A DNA stretch of 64,000 nucleotides, taken from JACCTU01 sp963788055 (lineage in GTDB: Bacteria > Actinomycetota > Thermoleophilia > Gaiellales > Gaiellaceae). The translations under genes and the position numbers were made by a program. Position 1 is the stretch's first letter, and each line of letters starts with the position of its first letter. Location of the stretch: NCBI GenBank assembly GCA_963788055.1, contig CAWBFA010000001.1, forward strand, positions 434,001-498,000. The letters are read 5' to 3'. Positions 42,821 through 51,442 of this stretch are shown here, in pieces. A model generated the notes under the pieces. It saw only the letters and a list, made by a program, of their open reading frames with translations, was not told the origin of the DNA and did no database searches.

Positions 42821-43499
42821 CGGCGCGCAGCCGCTCGACCTCGTCCTCCGTCAGCTCACGCCACGCGCCCGACGGAAGCTCACCGAGCTCGAGCCCCGCG
42901 TAGCGTGGACGGTGGAGACGCGTCACCGGGAGCCCGACGGCGGCGCACATCCGCTTGACCTGGTGCTTGCGCCCCTCGTGGATCGCGAGCTCGACGCGAT
43001 TCGGCCCGAGCCGCGTCGCGCGTGCGGGCGCTGTGCGACCGTCGTCGAGCTCGACGCCCTCGCGGAGGCGGCGCAGCTGGTCGTCGCTCGGGTCGCCCTC
43101 GACGTCGACCTCGTAGACCTTCTCGACGCCGTAGCGAGGGTGCGCGAGGCGGTGTGCCAGCGGTCCGTCGTTCGTCAGCAGGAGCGCGCCGGTCGTATCG
43201 GCGTCCAGGCGCCCGACCGGAACGACGCGCGCCTCGTGGTGGACGAGGTCGACGACGGTCGGTCGTCGCTGCGGATCGCGCGCCGTCGTGACGACCCCCG
43301 CAGGTTTGTGCAGGAGGACGTAGGCGAGGCGCTGCGGGGCGACCGGCCGACCGTCGACCTCGACGCGATCGGACTGCTCGACGAACGTGTTCAGCTGACC
43401 CGGCTCGCCGTTCACCGTCACCCGTCCGGCCTTGATCAGCTCGTCCGCACCGCGGCGCGACGAGACGCCCGCGCGGGCGAGGTAGGCGTTCAGCCGCAC
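42801..43499 (-). CDS. rluB: Pseudouridine synthase RluB/RsuA family
   Basis: Protein of 232 residues: N-terminal S4 RNA-binding domain (MRLNAYLARAGVSSRRGADELIKAGRVTVNG) followed by a pseudouridine synthase domain with the catalytic GRLDADTTGALLLTNDG (aspartate D100 region) and EGRKHQVKRMCAAVG. RluB modifies 23S rRNA; the family also includes RsuA (16S), so the exact target is inferred. In many Gram-positives it lies downstream of scpAB, which here is 2.4 kb away. Confidence 0.93.
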   Translation of the reverse strand: MRLNAYLARAGVSSRRGADELIKAGRVTVNGEPGQLNTFVEQSDRVEVDGRPVAPQRLAYVLLHKPAGVVTTARDPQRRPTVVDLVHHEARVVPVGRLDADTTGALLLTNDGPLAHRLAHPRYGVEKVYEVDVEGDPSDDQLRRLREGVELDDGRTAPARATRLGPNRVELAIHEGRKHQVKRMCAAVGLPVTRLHRPRYAGLELGELPSGAWRELTEDEVERLRAATRTTR

Positions 43500-43505
43500 A
43501 GCTCA

Positions 43506-43511
43506 TAAGAT
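43506..43511 (+). promoter_or_regulatory. -10 element (TAAGAT) of the GYD gene
   Basis: TAAGAT, six bases before the ATG of the GYD-domain gene, with no Shine-Dalgarno: leaderless-type spacing. Confidence 0.5.
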
Positions 43512-43517
43512 TGCCCA

Positions 43518-43808
43518 ATGCCGCACTACATCTCGCTGATGCGCTGGACGTCCCAGGGGATGGCGGGGTTGCCGGCGTGGCGGGAGCGGGTCGAGGAGGG
43601 CGAGCGGATCATCAAAGAGGCCGGCGGGAGCCTGATCGGCGTCTACGTCACGCTCGGGCGCTACGACGTGGTCGAGATCTTCGAAGCCCCCGATGACGAG
43701 CTGGCGGTAGAGATCCTGATGAAGCTCCAGCGACACGGCGCCGAGCACACGGAAACGCTCCGCGGCTTCACGCGCGAGGAAGCGGAAGAGATCATCCGCC
43801 GCCTGTAG
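43518..43808 (+). CDS. GYD-domain protein
   Basis: Small alpha-beta barrel protein of 96 residues with the family core VYVTLGRYDVVEIFEAPDDELA, where GRYD corresponds to the GYD motif. The biochemical function of the family is unknown. It begins with ATG after a leaderless-type -10, ends 33 bases before a hairpin (43841-43856), and so is probably monocistronic. Confidence 0.88.
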   Translation: MPHYISLMRWTSQGMAGLPAWRERVEEGERIIKEAGGSLIGVYVTLGRYDVVEIFEAPDDELAVEILMKLQRHGAEHTETLRGFTREEAEEIIRRL

Positions 43809-43840
43809 CCGCGAGCCAGGCCACCTTTTTCCTTCCCCCG

Positions 43841-43856
43841 GGGCGCTTTCGCGCCC
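43841..43856 (+). terminator. Hairpin terminator after the GYD gene
   Basis: GGGCGC-TTTC-GCGCCC, a perfect 6-bp stem, followed after 11 bases by a short TTTT. It ends the GYD transcript upstream of the CAP-domain gene. Confidence 0.6.
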
Positions 43857-43892
43857 TGCCCCCGCTTTTGAGGATAGACGCGGAAACGTGAC

Positions 43893-44600
43893 GTGTCTGT
43901 GACGGGCCGTATCGATTCGGTGACGTCAAGTCCACAGGCGCCGGAACCGATACCCGGGAGATGGACCGCTCCTCCTCCGGTCTCCTCTGGGGCGCGATCA
44001 GCGCTCGTCGCGGTCGTGCTGCTCGTCGGCGCGTACTTCGGCACGAAGCTTTCGCTCGAGCGGCCGCAGGCCGCCGAGGCCGCCCAGGCTCCATCGCAGC
44101 TCCAGGCCTCCGGGAAGTGGTCTCGCTACGTCGCGCCCGAGACGTTCTGCCCGCGCGCAGACGATCTCAGCGCGAGCGTCAGGGTCGAGGAGCAGGTCGA
44201 GCTCTGTCTGCTGAACTACGCGCGCGGGGTCGCAGGGGTCGGCCCGCTGAACATCTCGCCCGCGTTGATGAGCTCCGCGAAGTTCAAGGCAGACGACATC
44301 GTCCGCTGCAACCAGTTCGCGCACGATGCGTGCGGCTTCGACGTCCGCCAGCGGTTCGCCGACTCGGGTTACTTCCGCAGCGACATCCAGAGCCGCTTCG
44401 GCGAGAACCTCGCATGGGGCAGTGTCGAGGCGGGGAGCCCCCGCGGCGCGCTGCTCGGCTGGCTCGACTCGCCCGAGCACCGTGCGAACCTCTTCAAGCC
44501 GGAGTGGACGGAGCAGGGGATCGCGCTCGTCTACGTCCCGGACTTCCGAGGCGTGGCGAACAGTCGCATCTGGGTCTCGCACTTCGGCCACCAGGGCTGA
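43893..44600 (+). CDS. CAP-domain (SCP/PR1) secreted protein
   Basis: Protein of 235 residues with an N-terminal cytoplasmic stretch, one membrane helix (ALVAVVLLVGAYFGTKL, about 36-52) and an extracytoplasmic CAP domain: LLNYARGVAGVGPLNISPALMSSA, FAHDACG, FGENLAWG and LLGWLDSPEHRANLFKPEWTEQGIAL. These are the CAP signature motifs with the conserved H, E and H. Bacterial CAP proteins are surface or secreted, with poorly known activity. Four cysteines could form disulfides. Confidence 0.88.
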   Translation: MSVTGRIDSVTSSPQAPEPIPGRWTAPPPVSSGARSALVAVVLLVGAYFGTKLSLERPQAAEAAQAPSQLQASGKWSRYVAPETFCPRADDLSASVRVEEQVELCLLNYARGVAGVGPLNISPALMSSAKFKADDIVRCNQFAHDACGFDVRQRFADSGYFRSDIQSRFGENLAWGSVEAGSPRGALLGWLDSPEHRANLFKPEWTEQGIALVYVPDFRGVANSRIWVSHFGHQG

Positions 44601-44607
44601 CTGCATT

Positions 44608-44613
44608 TAGAGT
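44608..44613 (+). promoter_or_regulatory. -10 element (TAGAGT) of the LLM-VOC operon
   Basis: TAGAGT, 8 bases before the GTG of the LLM oxidoreductase gene at 44622, again with no Shine-Dalgarno. Confidence 0.45.
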
Positions 44614-44621
44614 GCGCGGCC

Positions 44622-45569
44622 GTGCGGGTCGCGTTGATGATCGAGGGCCAGGAGGGCGTCTACTGGGAGCAATGGGTCGCACTCGCGGAAACGTGCGAGC
44701 GCGTAGGGATCGAGGCGCTCTTCCGCTCCGACCACTATCTCTCTTTGTCCTTCCCGCACGACCGCGCTGCGCATGACGCGTGGACGACGATCGCGGGCCT
44801 CGCCGCGCTGACCACGAAGCTCCGGTTCGGCGCGCTCGTGTCGCCGATCACGTTCAGGCACCCGTCGCTCTTGGCGAAAGCCGTCACCACCGCTGACCAC
44901 ATCTCCGACGGCCGCGTCGAGCTGGGGATGGGCGCCGGCTGGATGGAGCTCGAGCACGAGGCGTACGGCTTCCCGTTCCCACCGCTGCGCGAGCGGCTCG
45001 AGCACCTCGCGGAGCAGCTCGAGATCGTGCACCGGCTCTGGACGGAGGAGCACGTCACGTTCGAGGGAAGGCATTACCGCCTCACCGACTGCCCAGCCCT
45101 GCCGAAGCCCGTGCAGGACCCGCATCCGCCGCTGCTCGTCGGCGGTCGCGCGAAGCCGGGCACTGCGACTCCCGCGGCGCGGTTCGCCGACGAATACAAC
45201 GTGATCGGCGCCTCGCTCGAGGACTATGCGGCTGCACGCAAGGCGCTCGACGAGGCGTGTGAGCGTGAGGGGCGCGACCCGAAGACCCTCCGGATGTCGA
45301 TCATGACCGGCTTCCTGCTCGGCGCCGACGAGGACGACTTGCTCGAGAAAGCGCGCGTCTCGATGGAGCGCTGGGGCTCGCCGACGTCGCCGCAAGAGGC
45401 CGTGAACCGTGCGCGCGCCCGCGGCACCGCCGGCACGCCGGAGCAGCTGATCGAAGGGCTCGGTCGGCTCGAGGAGGTCGGCGTCGAGCGCGTGATGCTC
45501 CAGCACATCCGGCACGAGGACCTCGAGACGGTCGAACTGCTCGGCCGCGAGGTCGTCCCGCGCGTGTGA
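44622..45569 (+). CDS. LLM-class F420-dependent oxidoreductase
   Basis: Luciferase-like TIM-barrel oxidoreductase of 315 residues. LAETCERVGIEALFRSDHYL near the N-terminus, FGALVSPITFRHPSLLAKAVTTADHISDGRVELGMGAGW in the middle and PPLLVGGRAKPGT are typical of the F420-dependent subfamily in actinobacteria. The substrate is unknown. It is followed by a VOC-family gene with a GTGA overlap, implying a two-gene operon for oxidation or detoxification of a small molecule. Confidence 0.9.
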   Translation: MRVALMIEGQEGVYWEQWVALAETCERVGIEALFRSDHYLSLSFPHDRAAHDAWTTIAGLAALTTKLRFGALVSPITFRHPSLLAKAVTTADHISDGRVELGMGAGWMELEHEAYGFPFPPLRERLEHLAEQLEIVHRLWTEEHVTFEGRHYRLTDCPALPKPVQDPHPPLLVGGRAKPGTATPAARFADEYNVIGASLEDYAAARKALDEACEREGRDPKTLRMSIMTGFLLGADEDDLLEKARVSMERWGSPTSPQEAVNRARARGTAGTPEQLIEGLGRLEEVGVERVMLQHIRHEDLETVELLGREVVPRV

Positions 45570-45943
45570 CCGCGCGGCTCGGCCACCTGAAGCTGCCGGT
45601 CAGCAACCTCGCCGCAAGTCGGACGTTCTATTCGGCAGCGCTCGCCGCACTCGGGTGGGAGCTCGTCTACGAAGGAGATGTCTCGCTCGGCTACGGGATC
45701 GGCGACAAGGAGCCGTTCGCGCTCGAGCAGACATCAGCCCCGTCGGTCGGCACGCACGTCGCCTTCGACGCGCCCGACCAGGCGACGGTCGACGCGTTCT
45801 ACGCGGCCGCACTCGGTGCCGGCGGCCGCGACAACGGCGCGCCCGGAATGCGGCCCTACGGTGACTCCTACTACGCCGCCTTCGTGCTCGACCCCGACGG
45901 CCACAACATCGAGGCCGTCTTCCACGGTGACCCTCCTAGCTAG
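45566..45943 (+). CDS. VOC (glyoxalase-like) family protein
   Basis: A 125-residue vicinal-oxygen-chelate fold protein: LGHLKLPVSNLAASRTFYSAALAALGWE at the N-terminus, THVAFDAPDQATVDAFYAAALGAGG in the middle and DPDGHNIEAVFH at the C-terminus, with putative metal ligands H7 and E (HNIEAVF). It is translationally coupled to the LLM gene. Its stop overlaps the scpB stop convergently by four bases. Confidence 0.9.
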   Translation: MTARLGHLKLPVSNLAASRTFYSAALAALGWELVYEGDVSLGYGIGDKEPFALEQTSAPSVGTHVAFDAPDQATVDAFYAAALGAGGRDNGAPGMRPYGDSYYAAFVLDPDGHNIEAVFHGDPPS

Positions 45944-46542
45944 GCCGGGCGCTTTTCGGCGACCGACACGAGCCGGTCGCGAATCTCGTCGACGTCGCCG
46001 CCGAGGTCGTCGAGCCGCGGCAGCTCGGACAGCGACTCGAGCCCGAACACCCGCTCGAACAACGGCGTCGTCCGGTAGCGGACAGCGCCGCCCGCGCCGT
46101 CGTCACGTCCCGCCTCCGAGATCAGCCCCCGTTCGACCAGATTGGCCACGGCCGAGTCGGCCGACACGCCGCGGATCCGCGCGACGTCCGGCCGCGTGCA
46201 CGGCCCGAGGTACGCGACGATCGCGAGCGTCTCCAACGACGCCTGTGAGAGCGAGCGCTGCACCGGCCGCTCGAAGAGCCGACCACACGCCTCCGCCGCC
46301 TCGCGCGCCGCTCGGAAGGCCCAACCGCCGGCGACCTGCTCGAGCACGATCCCGCTCCGCCCCTCGCTGTAGCGCTCGCGGAGCAAACCGAGCGCCGTCT
46401 CCACGCGCTCGCGGTCGTCCGCGGCCGCCTCGACGAGCTCCGCAACGGTCAGCGGCTGCGAGGCGACGACGAGGAGCGCCTCGATCGTCCGGGCGAGCTG
46501 GTCGACCGGGCTGGCGGTGATCAGGCGGAGCGGACGGTCCAC
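45940..46542 (-). CDS. scpB: Segregation and condensation protein B
   Basis: ScpB, 200 residues, a tandem winged-helix protein that binds ScpA in the SMC condensin complex for chromosome segregation. Features: IEALLVVASQPLTVAEL in the first winged helix, then LSQASLETLAIVAYLGPCTRPDVARIRGV and NLVERGLISEAGR in the second. The start overlaps the scpA 3' end by 22 bases. Confidence 0.94.
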   Translation of the reverse strand: MDRPLRLITASPVDQLARTIEALLVVASQPLTVAELVEAAADDRERVETALGLLRERYSEGRSGIVLEQVAGGWAFRAAREAAEACGRLFERPVQRSLSQASLETLAIVAYLGPCTRPDVARIRGVSADSAVANLVERGLISEAGRDDGAGGAVRYRTTPLFERVFGLESLSELPRLDDLGGDVDEIRDRLVSVAEKRPA

Positions 46543-47270
46543 GATTCGGTCCTTTCGACGTCGGGGTGGGAAATCCTGATCGGCGCGAACGGCGCCGCCT
46601 GCTCGATCGCGATCTCGTTCGCGCGCTTCAGGTCGAGCAGGGCGAGGAAGGCGACGGCGACCTCGATCCGCGACAGCCCGTCGACCGCCTCATCGAAGTC
46701 GAACCGCGTCCGCCGCGCCAAAAGCGCGCGAAAACGCTCGACGAACTGCGACACCGGCGGGAAGCGAAGCGCCATGTGCGCCAGGGAGACGTTCGGCGGC
46801 TCCTGCGCGAGCACCCGCAGCACCGCGGCGAGCGATTCCGGTTCCTGCGGAGCGAGCTTCCGCTCCGTCCGCGGCGCGAGCGGCGCAGGGCCGAGCCGGA
46901 AGAAGCGATCGCGCTCTGCGGCGAGCCGCTCGGTCAACCACCCCGCAGCCTCCTTCATGCGGCGGTACTCCTCGAGCCGCCGCGCGAGCTCCTCCGCGGC
47001 CTCCTCGGGCTCGAGCTCGGCGAGGTCGGCATCCTCCTCGAACAACCCGCGCGCCTTCAGCTCGAGCAGCGCGGCGACGAGCACCAGGAACTCCCCGCAG
47101 GCCTCCAGATCGAGCTGGTCGCGCTCGGCGAGCCGCTCGATGAAGGCGACGATGATTCCCGCCACGTCCACCTCGGCCAGGTCGAGCTCCTCCCGGAGCA
47201 CGAGGCTCAGGAGGAGGTCGAACGGGCCCTCGAAGGCGTCCAGATCCAGCTCGAGCTCGCGCACGACCAC
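46521..47270 (-). CDS. scpA: Segregation and condensation protein A
   Basis: ScpA, about 249 residues, the kleisin that links SMC heads. DAFEGPFDLLLSLVLREELDLAEVDVAGI at the N-terminus is the family signature, with an acidic central region (EEDADLAELEPEEAAEELARRLEEYRRMKEAAGWL) and a C-terminal winged helix. GTG codons at 47270 and 47264 are both possible starts; neither has a good ribosome-binding site. The frame continues upstream without a stop into the lgt coding region (see lgt). Confidence 0.92.
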   Translation of the reverse strand: MVVRELELDLDAFEGPFDLLLSLVLREELDLAEVDVAGIIVAFIERLAERDQLDLEACGEFLVLVAALLELKARGLFEEDADLAELEPEEAAEELARRLEEYRRMKEAAGWLTERLAAERDRFFRLGPAPLAPRTERKLAPQEPESLAAVLRVLAQEPPNVSLAHMALRFPPVSQFVERFRALLARRTRFDFDEAVDGLSRIEVAVAFLALLDLKRANEIAIEQAAPFAPIRISHPDVERTESWTVRSA

Positions 47271-47302
47271 GGGCCTGGGCACCGCGCTCGAGCCGGCGCG
47301 TC

Positions 47303-48252
47303 CTACCAATAGGTCCGAGCGCGGCAGCGCGCAGACGCGGGCCAGAGCGGCCTGTCGCCGAGCCGCTCCCGCGGCGCCCGCGCGGCACGGCCATCGCCGG
47401 CCGCTTGGCTCGGCGCGTCCGCGCCGGAAGCTGAGCCGCGGCAGCTTCCCGTCGTACAGCTGCCAGTAGATGAAGAAGAGCGAGGACGCGATGAAGAGCA
47501 CGAGCGACACCCAGGCGTTCACGCGCATCCCCCAGAACATCCCGGACGGGTCGATCCGCAACTGCTCGAGCAGGAAGCGGCCGAACGTGTACCAGGCGAC
47601 GTAGAGCGAGAAGAGCGCCGGCGGCCGAATCCGCCAGCGCCGCCCGACCAGGATCAGCACCACGACCCCGAGCAGGTTCCACGAGCGCCTCGTAGAGGAA
47701 CGTCGGGTGGAAGTTCGTCCCGGGCGGATAGTCCTGGTTGTGTGCATCGTCGATCTCGAGCCCCCACGGCAGGTCGGTCGGCTTGCCGTAGAGCTCCTGG
47801 TTCCACCAGTTGCCGAGGCGGCCGATCGCCTGCGCCAGCAGGAGCGCGGGCGCGACGACGTCCATCGCGCGCAGCACGCTCCCGCCGGAGCGCTTGATCA
47901 CCCAGGCGCCCGCGAGCACGCCGAAGAGGATCCCGCCCCAGATCCCGAGGCCACCCTCCCAGACCTCGAAGACGCCCTTCCACTTCGGGTCGGGGACGTC
48001 GTCCCAGGAGGTGACGACGTGGTAGAGCCGCGCGCCGACGATCCCGGCCGCGACGCCCCACACGGCGATCCGGAGGATCAGGTCGGTGTCGCCCTCGCGC
48101 CGGCCCCAGCGCCAGCTCGTCAGGAGGACGGCGGCGATGATCGCGACGAGCAGCGTCAGCCCGTACGCGTGAACCGCCGGTAGCGGGCCCGGCAGGTCGA
48201 ACTGGCCGGACGACGGCGAGGGGATGCTGGCGAGCACGGCGGCATTCTGCAC
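47303..48252 (-). CDS. lgt: Prolipoprotein diacylglyceryl transferase, frame break and uncertain end
   Basis: Lgt, integral membrane enzyme that attaches diacylglycerol to lipoprotein cysteines. Signature GRLGNWWNQELYGKPTDLPWGLEI and NFHPTFLYEAL are intact, as is VVTSWDDVPDPKWKGVFEVWEGGLGIWGG. A shift near 47680 (FLYEAL to WNLLGVVVLILVG) brings the last helices into the scpA frame, with no stop before scpA. A TAG at 47303 in the third frame would end it normally if a further indel exists, and I place the end there provisionally. Confidence 0.85.
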
Positions 48253-48273
48253 GCCGCGCCAGACGGGGGCGGG

Positions 48274-48477
48274 CTAGATCAGGATCTGCAGGGCCAGCTC
48301 TTGCGAGCAGCCGGCTGCGAGCAGGTCGCTCGCGAGGTGCAGGTCGATGTCCAGGCGCGACGCGAGCTCTGCGGCCGCCCCGGGCTCGTAGCCCGCACGC
48401 TCGAGCGCCTCGGCCCGCCAGCGCTCGATCCGCTCGATCTCGGTGCCGTCCCTGGTATCAGTCTCAGCCGCAGTCAT
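48274..48477 (-). CDS. Small conserved-looking helical protein
   Basis: A 67-residue protein with no recognised domain. It is charged at the N-terminus (ETDTRDGTEIERIERWRAEALERAG) and has a helical C-terminal half (AAELASRLDIDLHLASDLLAAGC) that looks like a single helix-turn-helix-sized fold. GGGAG lies six bases before the ATG. TTGACG with GATAAA 15 bases downstream may be its promoter (minus strand). It precedes lgt on the same strand. It resembles the small tail of DUF-type regulators, but I cannot assign a function. Confidence 0.6.
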   Translation of the reverse strand: MTAAETDTRDGTEIERIERWRAEALERAGYEPGAAAELASRLDIDLHLASDLLAAGCSQELALQILI

Positions 48478-48572
48478 TTTCGCTCCCTTTATCTACCACT
48501 TCACCCTTCGTCAAAACGACGGGAGCGGATGTCCCCTTACAGAGGGATTCGTTCTGTTAACGAGAAGTCAAC

Positions 48573-48597
48573 GGGCGGACGCGAAATGCGCCCGCCC
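48573..48597 (-). terminator. Hairpin after the secreted-protein gene
   Basis: On the minus strand GGGCGG...CCGCCC with inner GCGC/GCGT pairing and loop ATTTC, starting 8 bases beyond the stop at 48605. It probably terminates that gene before the next minus-strand unit. Confidence 0.5.
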
Positions 48598-48604
48598 GCC
48601 GAAC

Positions 48605-49084
48605 CTAGGGCTGCGCGACCGGCGCGGCCGCTGGCCGAGACCGGCGCGCGACCAGGACGAGGACGAGCAGCGCGGCCAGCGCGGCCCCGAGCCCCCACGT
48701 CCAGCCGGGGATCGAGAAGCCGTCGCCGCCGCCGGAGCCGATCTGGACCGCGGCGAACGAGTGCGTCTGACCGAAGCCGTCGTCGACCTGGTACGTCCAC
48801 TTGCCCTCACTCGGGAACTTCACCTTCGCCAGGTACACCCCGGCCTCACTCGTCGGAGCGGCGGGGAAGTCGTGCGTCTCGCCGCCCTTCGAGATCTTGA
48901 CCACGGGCGAGACGCCGACGAGCGGGGTCACGCCGTGCTGGAGGATCGTCACCTGGGCGTTCCAGGTGTCCCCGGCGCCGAGCCCGCCGTCGGGCGGACC
49001 GAGGCCTGCCGTCGCCCAGCCGCCCGCGGCCGCCGGCGCGGCGAGCACGAGCGCCGCGGTGGCGGCGAGGAGAAATGCGCGCAT
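48605..49084 (-). CDS. Secreted membrane-anchored YtkA-like protein
   Basis: Protein of 159 residues with a signal peptide (MRAFLLAATAALVLAAPAAAG), an extracytoplasmic immunoglobulin-like domain (DTWNAQVTILQHGVTPLVGVSPVV, YLAKVKFPSEGKWTYQVDDGF) that resembles YtkA/CtaG-type copper-related domains, and a C-terminal membrane helix (WGLGAALAALLVLVLVARR) before a proline/alanine tail. I choose ATG 49084 over 49102 because the AAGGAG site sits eight bases before it. Its function is not known; the fold similarity is tentative. Confidence 0.7.
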   Translation of the reverse strand: MRAFLLAATAALVLAAPAAAGGWATAGLGPPDGGLGAGDTWNAQVTILQHGVTPLVGVSPVVKISKGGETHDFPAAPTSEAGVYLAKVKFPSEGKWTYQVDDGFGQTHSFAAVQIGSGGGDGFSIPGWTWGLGAALAALLVLVLVARRSRPAAAPVAQP

Positions 49085-49122
49085 CGGGAGCTCTCCTTTC
49101 ATTCGCTACGTCCTCTACACCG

Positions 49123-49791
49123 CTAAGGGGCTTTGAGGTTCCGGGCGACGGAACGGGCGTCGGCGACCGTCCGGGCGCCCTCGAGCCGGTAGGTGACGCC
49201 GCCGTCCTCCCAGATCAGGACGTTGCCCGCGAGCCGGCGCGACTTCGCGACGACCTGGCCGCTCACGGGGTCGCGGTAGATGATCTCGTGCCGCGCGCCC
49301 GTGATCCAGACGCCGGTCACGCCGCGGACGGTCACGACCACGATCCGAGAGCCGGGGCCGACCTGCTTCTGCGCGAACGGCACCTGCTCACCTCGCCACT
49401 GCGAGAGCACGTAGTGCTTCCAGCGCAGGTTGACCATCGGCTCGTCGACGTACGCCGTGAACGAACCGCGCGGCGCGAGGAGCGGGAAGTCGACGGCGTC
49501 ACGCGCCTCCGTGAACGGCACCTCTCGCCCGAGCGCGGGCGGGCGCACCGGTGCGCGCGGCTGCGTCTCGACCCGCTGGACGTCGACGCCGCCGATCCGC
49601 AGCAGGTCGAAGATCGCGGCCCGCGTCTGCGGGATCGCGAGCAGCGCACCCGCGGCGGCGAGCGCGGCCAGAGCAGGCGCGAGCCACCATCGGCGCGCGG
49701 GCCGCTCGAGCCGCGCGAGCACGCGCGGCGCGAGGTCGGGCTCCTCCGGGAACGCGATCGGAAGCGCGCGAAGCTCTTGCTCGATGTTCAC
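49123..49791 (-). CDS. Membrane protein partnered with ECF sigma factor (anti-sigma-like)
   Basis: Protein of 222 residues encoded by GTG 49791, overlapping the sigma factor stop. It has a short cytoplasmic N-terminal region (NIEQELRALPIAFPEEPDLAPRVLARLERPARR), one membrane helix (WLAPALAALAAAGALLAIPQ) and an extracytoplasmic domain with repeated YVDEPMVNLRWKHYVLSQWRG-type strands. Position and topology suggest an anti-sigma factor, but I see no zinc-binding HxxxCxxC motif. Identification is by context. Confidence 0.7.
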   Translation of the reverse strand: MNIEQELRALPIAFPEEPDLAPRVLARLERPARRWWLAPALAALAAAGALLAIPQTRAAIFDLLRIGGVDVQRVETQPRAPVRPPALGREVPFTEARDAVDFPLLAPRGSFTAYVDEPMVNLRWKHYVLSQWRGEQVPFAQKQVGPGSRIVVVTVRGVTGVWITGARHEIIYRDPVSGQVVAKSRRLAGNVLIWEDGGVTYRLEGARTVADARSVARNLKAP

Positions 49792-50381
49792 CGCTCCACC
49801 TCCTCGCGCAGCTGCTCGAGCGCGCGCGAAGTGCGCGACTTGACCGTGCCGAGCTTGACCCCGAGCGTCTGCGCCGTCTCGTCCTCCGAGAGCCCGAGGA
49901 AGAACCGGCACGAGACGACGAGCCGCTCCTCCTCCCGAAGCCGCTCGACGGCGGCAAGCAGCTCCGCGCGCCGCTCGTCGGAGAGCAGCGCCGCCTCGGG
50001 GGACGGGACCGCGTCCCCCGGGCGGGCCTCGTCGGCCAGGCGCAGCGCGAGGTTCGCGCGCCGGCCCGCCGATCTCCGTCGGTTGCGGGCCTCGTTCGCG
50101 ACGATCTGGAGCAGCCAGGGCCGGAAGGGCGCCCCGCGCCGGAAGCGCCCGAGCGCCCGGTAGGCCTTCACGAACCCGTCCTGCGCGGCCTCCTCGGCGT
50201 CCGCGGGGTCGCGAGCGATCAGGAACGCGGTTCGGAACGCGATTCCCTGGTGCGCTCTCACGAGCGCCTCGTATGCCGAAGCGTCTCCACGTTTCGCCCG
50301 TTCGATCAGCTCGTGTTCGTCGAGTGGCCGGTCCACCACCGCTGCTTCTACACCGCGGCTTAACTGATCGTTCCGGGGCAA
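49788..50381 (-). CDS. ECF-type RNA polymerase sigma factor
   Basis: Sigma-70 family ECF factor of up to 197 residues. Region 2: DASAYEALVRAHQGIAFRTAFLIARDPADAEEAAQDGFVKAYRALGRFR, ending with RPWLLQIVANEARNRRR; region 4: LREEERLVVSCRFFLGLSEDETAQTLGVKLGTVKSRTSRALEQLREEV. There is no region 3. The first 15 residues are not conserved, and a GTG at about residue 15-16 is a possible later start. It is divergent from a secreted protein and coupled to a membrane partner gene. Confidence 0.9.
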   Translation of the reverse strand: MPRNDQLSRGVEAAVVDRPLDEHELIERAKRGDASAYEALVRAHQGIAFRTAFLIARDPADAEEAAQDGFVKAYRALGRFRRGAPFRPWLLQIVANEARNRRRSAGRRANLALRLADEARPGDAVPSPEAALLSDERRAELLAAVERLREEERLVVSCRFFLGLSEDETAQTLGVKLGTVKSRTSRALEQLREEVER

Positions 50382-50445
50382 ATCGTTGAATTAGGTACCG
50401 AAACCTGCCACGATCGTCGCTGGCGTCGTATATGAGGGAGGCAGT

Positions 50446-51442
50446 ATGAAGCGGTCTTACAAGGCCTTGATCGCACTTGCGATCGGGGCGATCGTCGCGG
50501 CGGCGGCGTTCGCTGCCACAGGGTTCGCGGGGAGCGAGAAAAGCACGCTCAACCTGGTCGCAGGGCCCGTGCCGTTCGTGGAGGAAGGCGGCGACGGGTT
50601 TACCATCGCGAAGCTCATCAACAACTGGACCGAGCACGGTGACGCAGGCCGTGCTGCAGGTCGACCTGACATCCAGCCCGGTCGTCACGATCACCCAGCT
50701 CGACGCGGGGCTGCACTTCCGGCGACGAACACAGGGGTGTCGTCCGCGTCTCCTGCGACCTCCCCCAGGTTCCGGCGCCCGGGACGGCGAGCCGCGTGAT
50801 CCGCTGGGACGCGCCGCTGGTCGACGTCGGCGACGCCCTCGTGATCTCGGCGCGCCTTGCGTACAAGAACGACCCGAACAACGACTCGACCGTGGCGACG
50901 CCCGTCAACACGACGATCCTGAACGGCTCAGACGGGCCTGCGAATGAGCCCGGCGAGGTCGACGTCGACAGCAACTGCACGAGCCCGTCCGCCGCAACGA
51001 GCGCGATCACCGGTTCGGCTCCGACAGCGGCCGACCCGCAGACGTCCACACTCGGCTACGGGGCCGTGTCGCTCGGGTTCCCGTGCAACTGGGCCGTTGC
51101 GGGCGAGACCGGCGTGAACCCGAACGCGAGGTGCGGGTCGCCGACGACACCGTGCGGGACAGGGTTCTGGTTCGCCTCCCTCCCCGACGCGCTCGGCTCG
51201 CTGGACGCTTCCGCATCTACGAGCTCCCGGTGTCGCTCTCGAGGTTCGTGCTCCGGGAGTTCCTAGGCTTCCCGGACGACCAGACGACCTCGCAGATCGT
51301 TCCGCTCTGCGTGAACGGCGTGCCACCGGCCGGGCGGCTTTCGTGTGAGCTTCCGGACACGCGCGCGAAGCTCGGCAGCAAGGGCGCGATCTTCCAGCTG
51401 AAGGTGCAGGGCACCGGGCGCGACCCGGGCTACGCGGGGTAA
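50446..51442 (+). CDS. Secreted protein of unknown function, several frame breaks
   Basis: Begins with MKRSYKALIALAIGAIVAAAAFAATGFAG, a clear signal peptide, after GGGAGG six bases upstream. The mature region is asparagine/threonine-rich with isolated cysteines and strands such as VTQAVLQVDLTSSPVVTITQ, VIRWDAPLVDVGDALVISARLAYKND and FLGFPDDQTTSQIVPLC. Shifts are needed near 50640, 50720, 51210 and possibly elsewhere to reach TAA at 51442. I do not recognise a family. The gene is divergent from the ECF sigma operon and may be its target. It overlaps the cyclase 3' end by 13 bases. Confidence 0.65.

Noticed and set aside
49788..50445. ECF-type promoter (GGAAC/GAAAC with CGTC) in the sigma-secreted protein gap
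   Set aside because: A GAAACC and a CGTC occur but the spacing is about 18-19 bases, and a TATAT also overlaps; the evidence is too weak to annotate.
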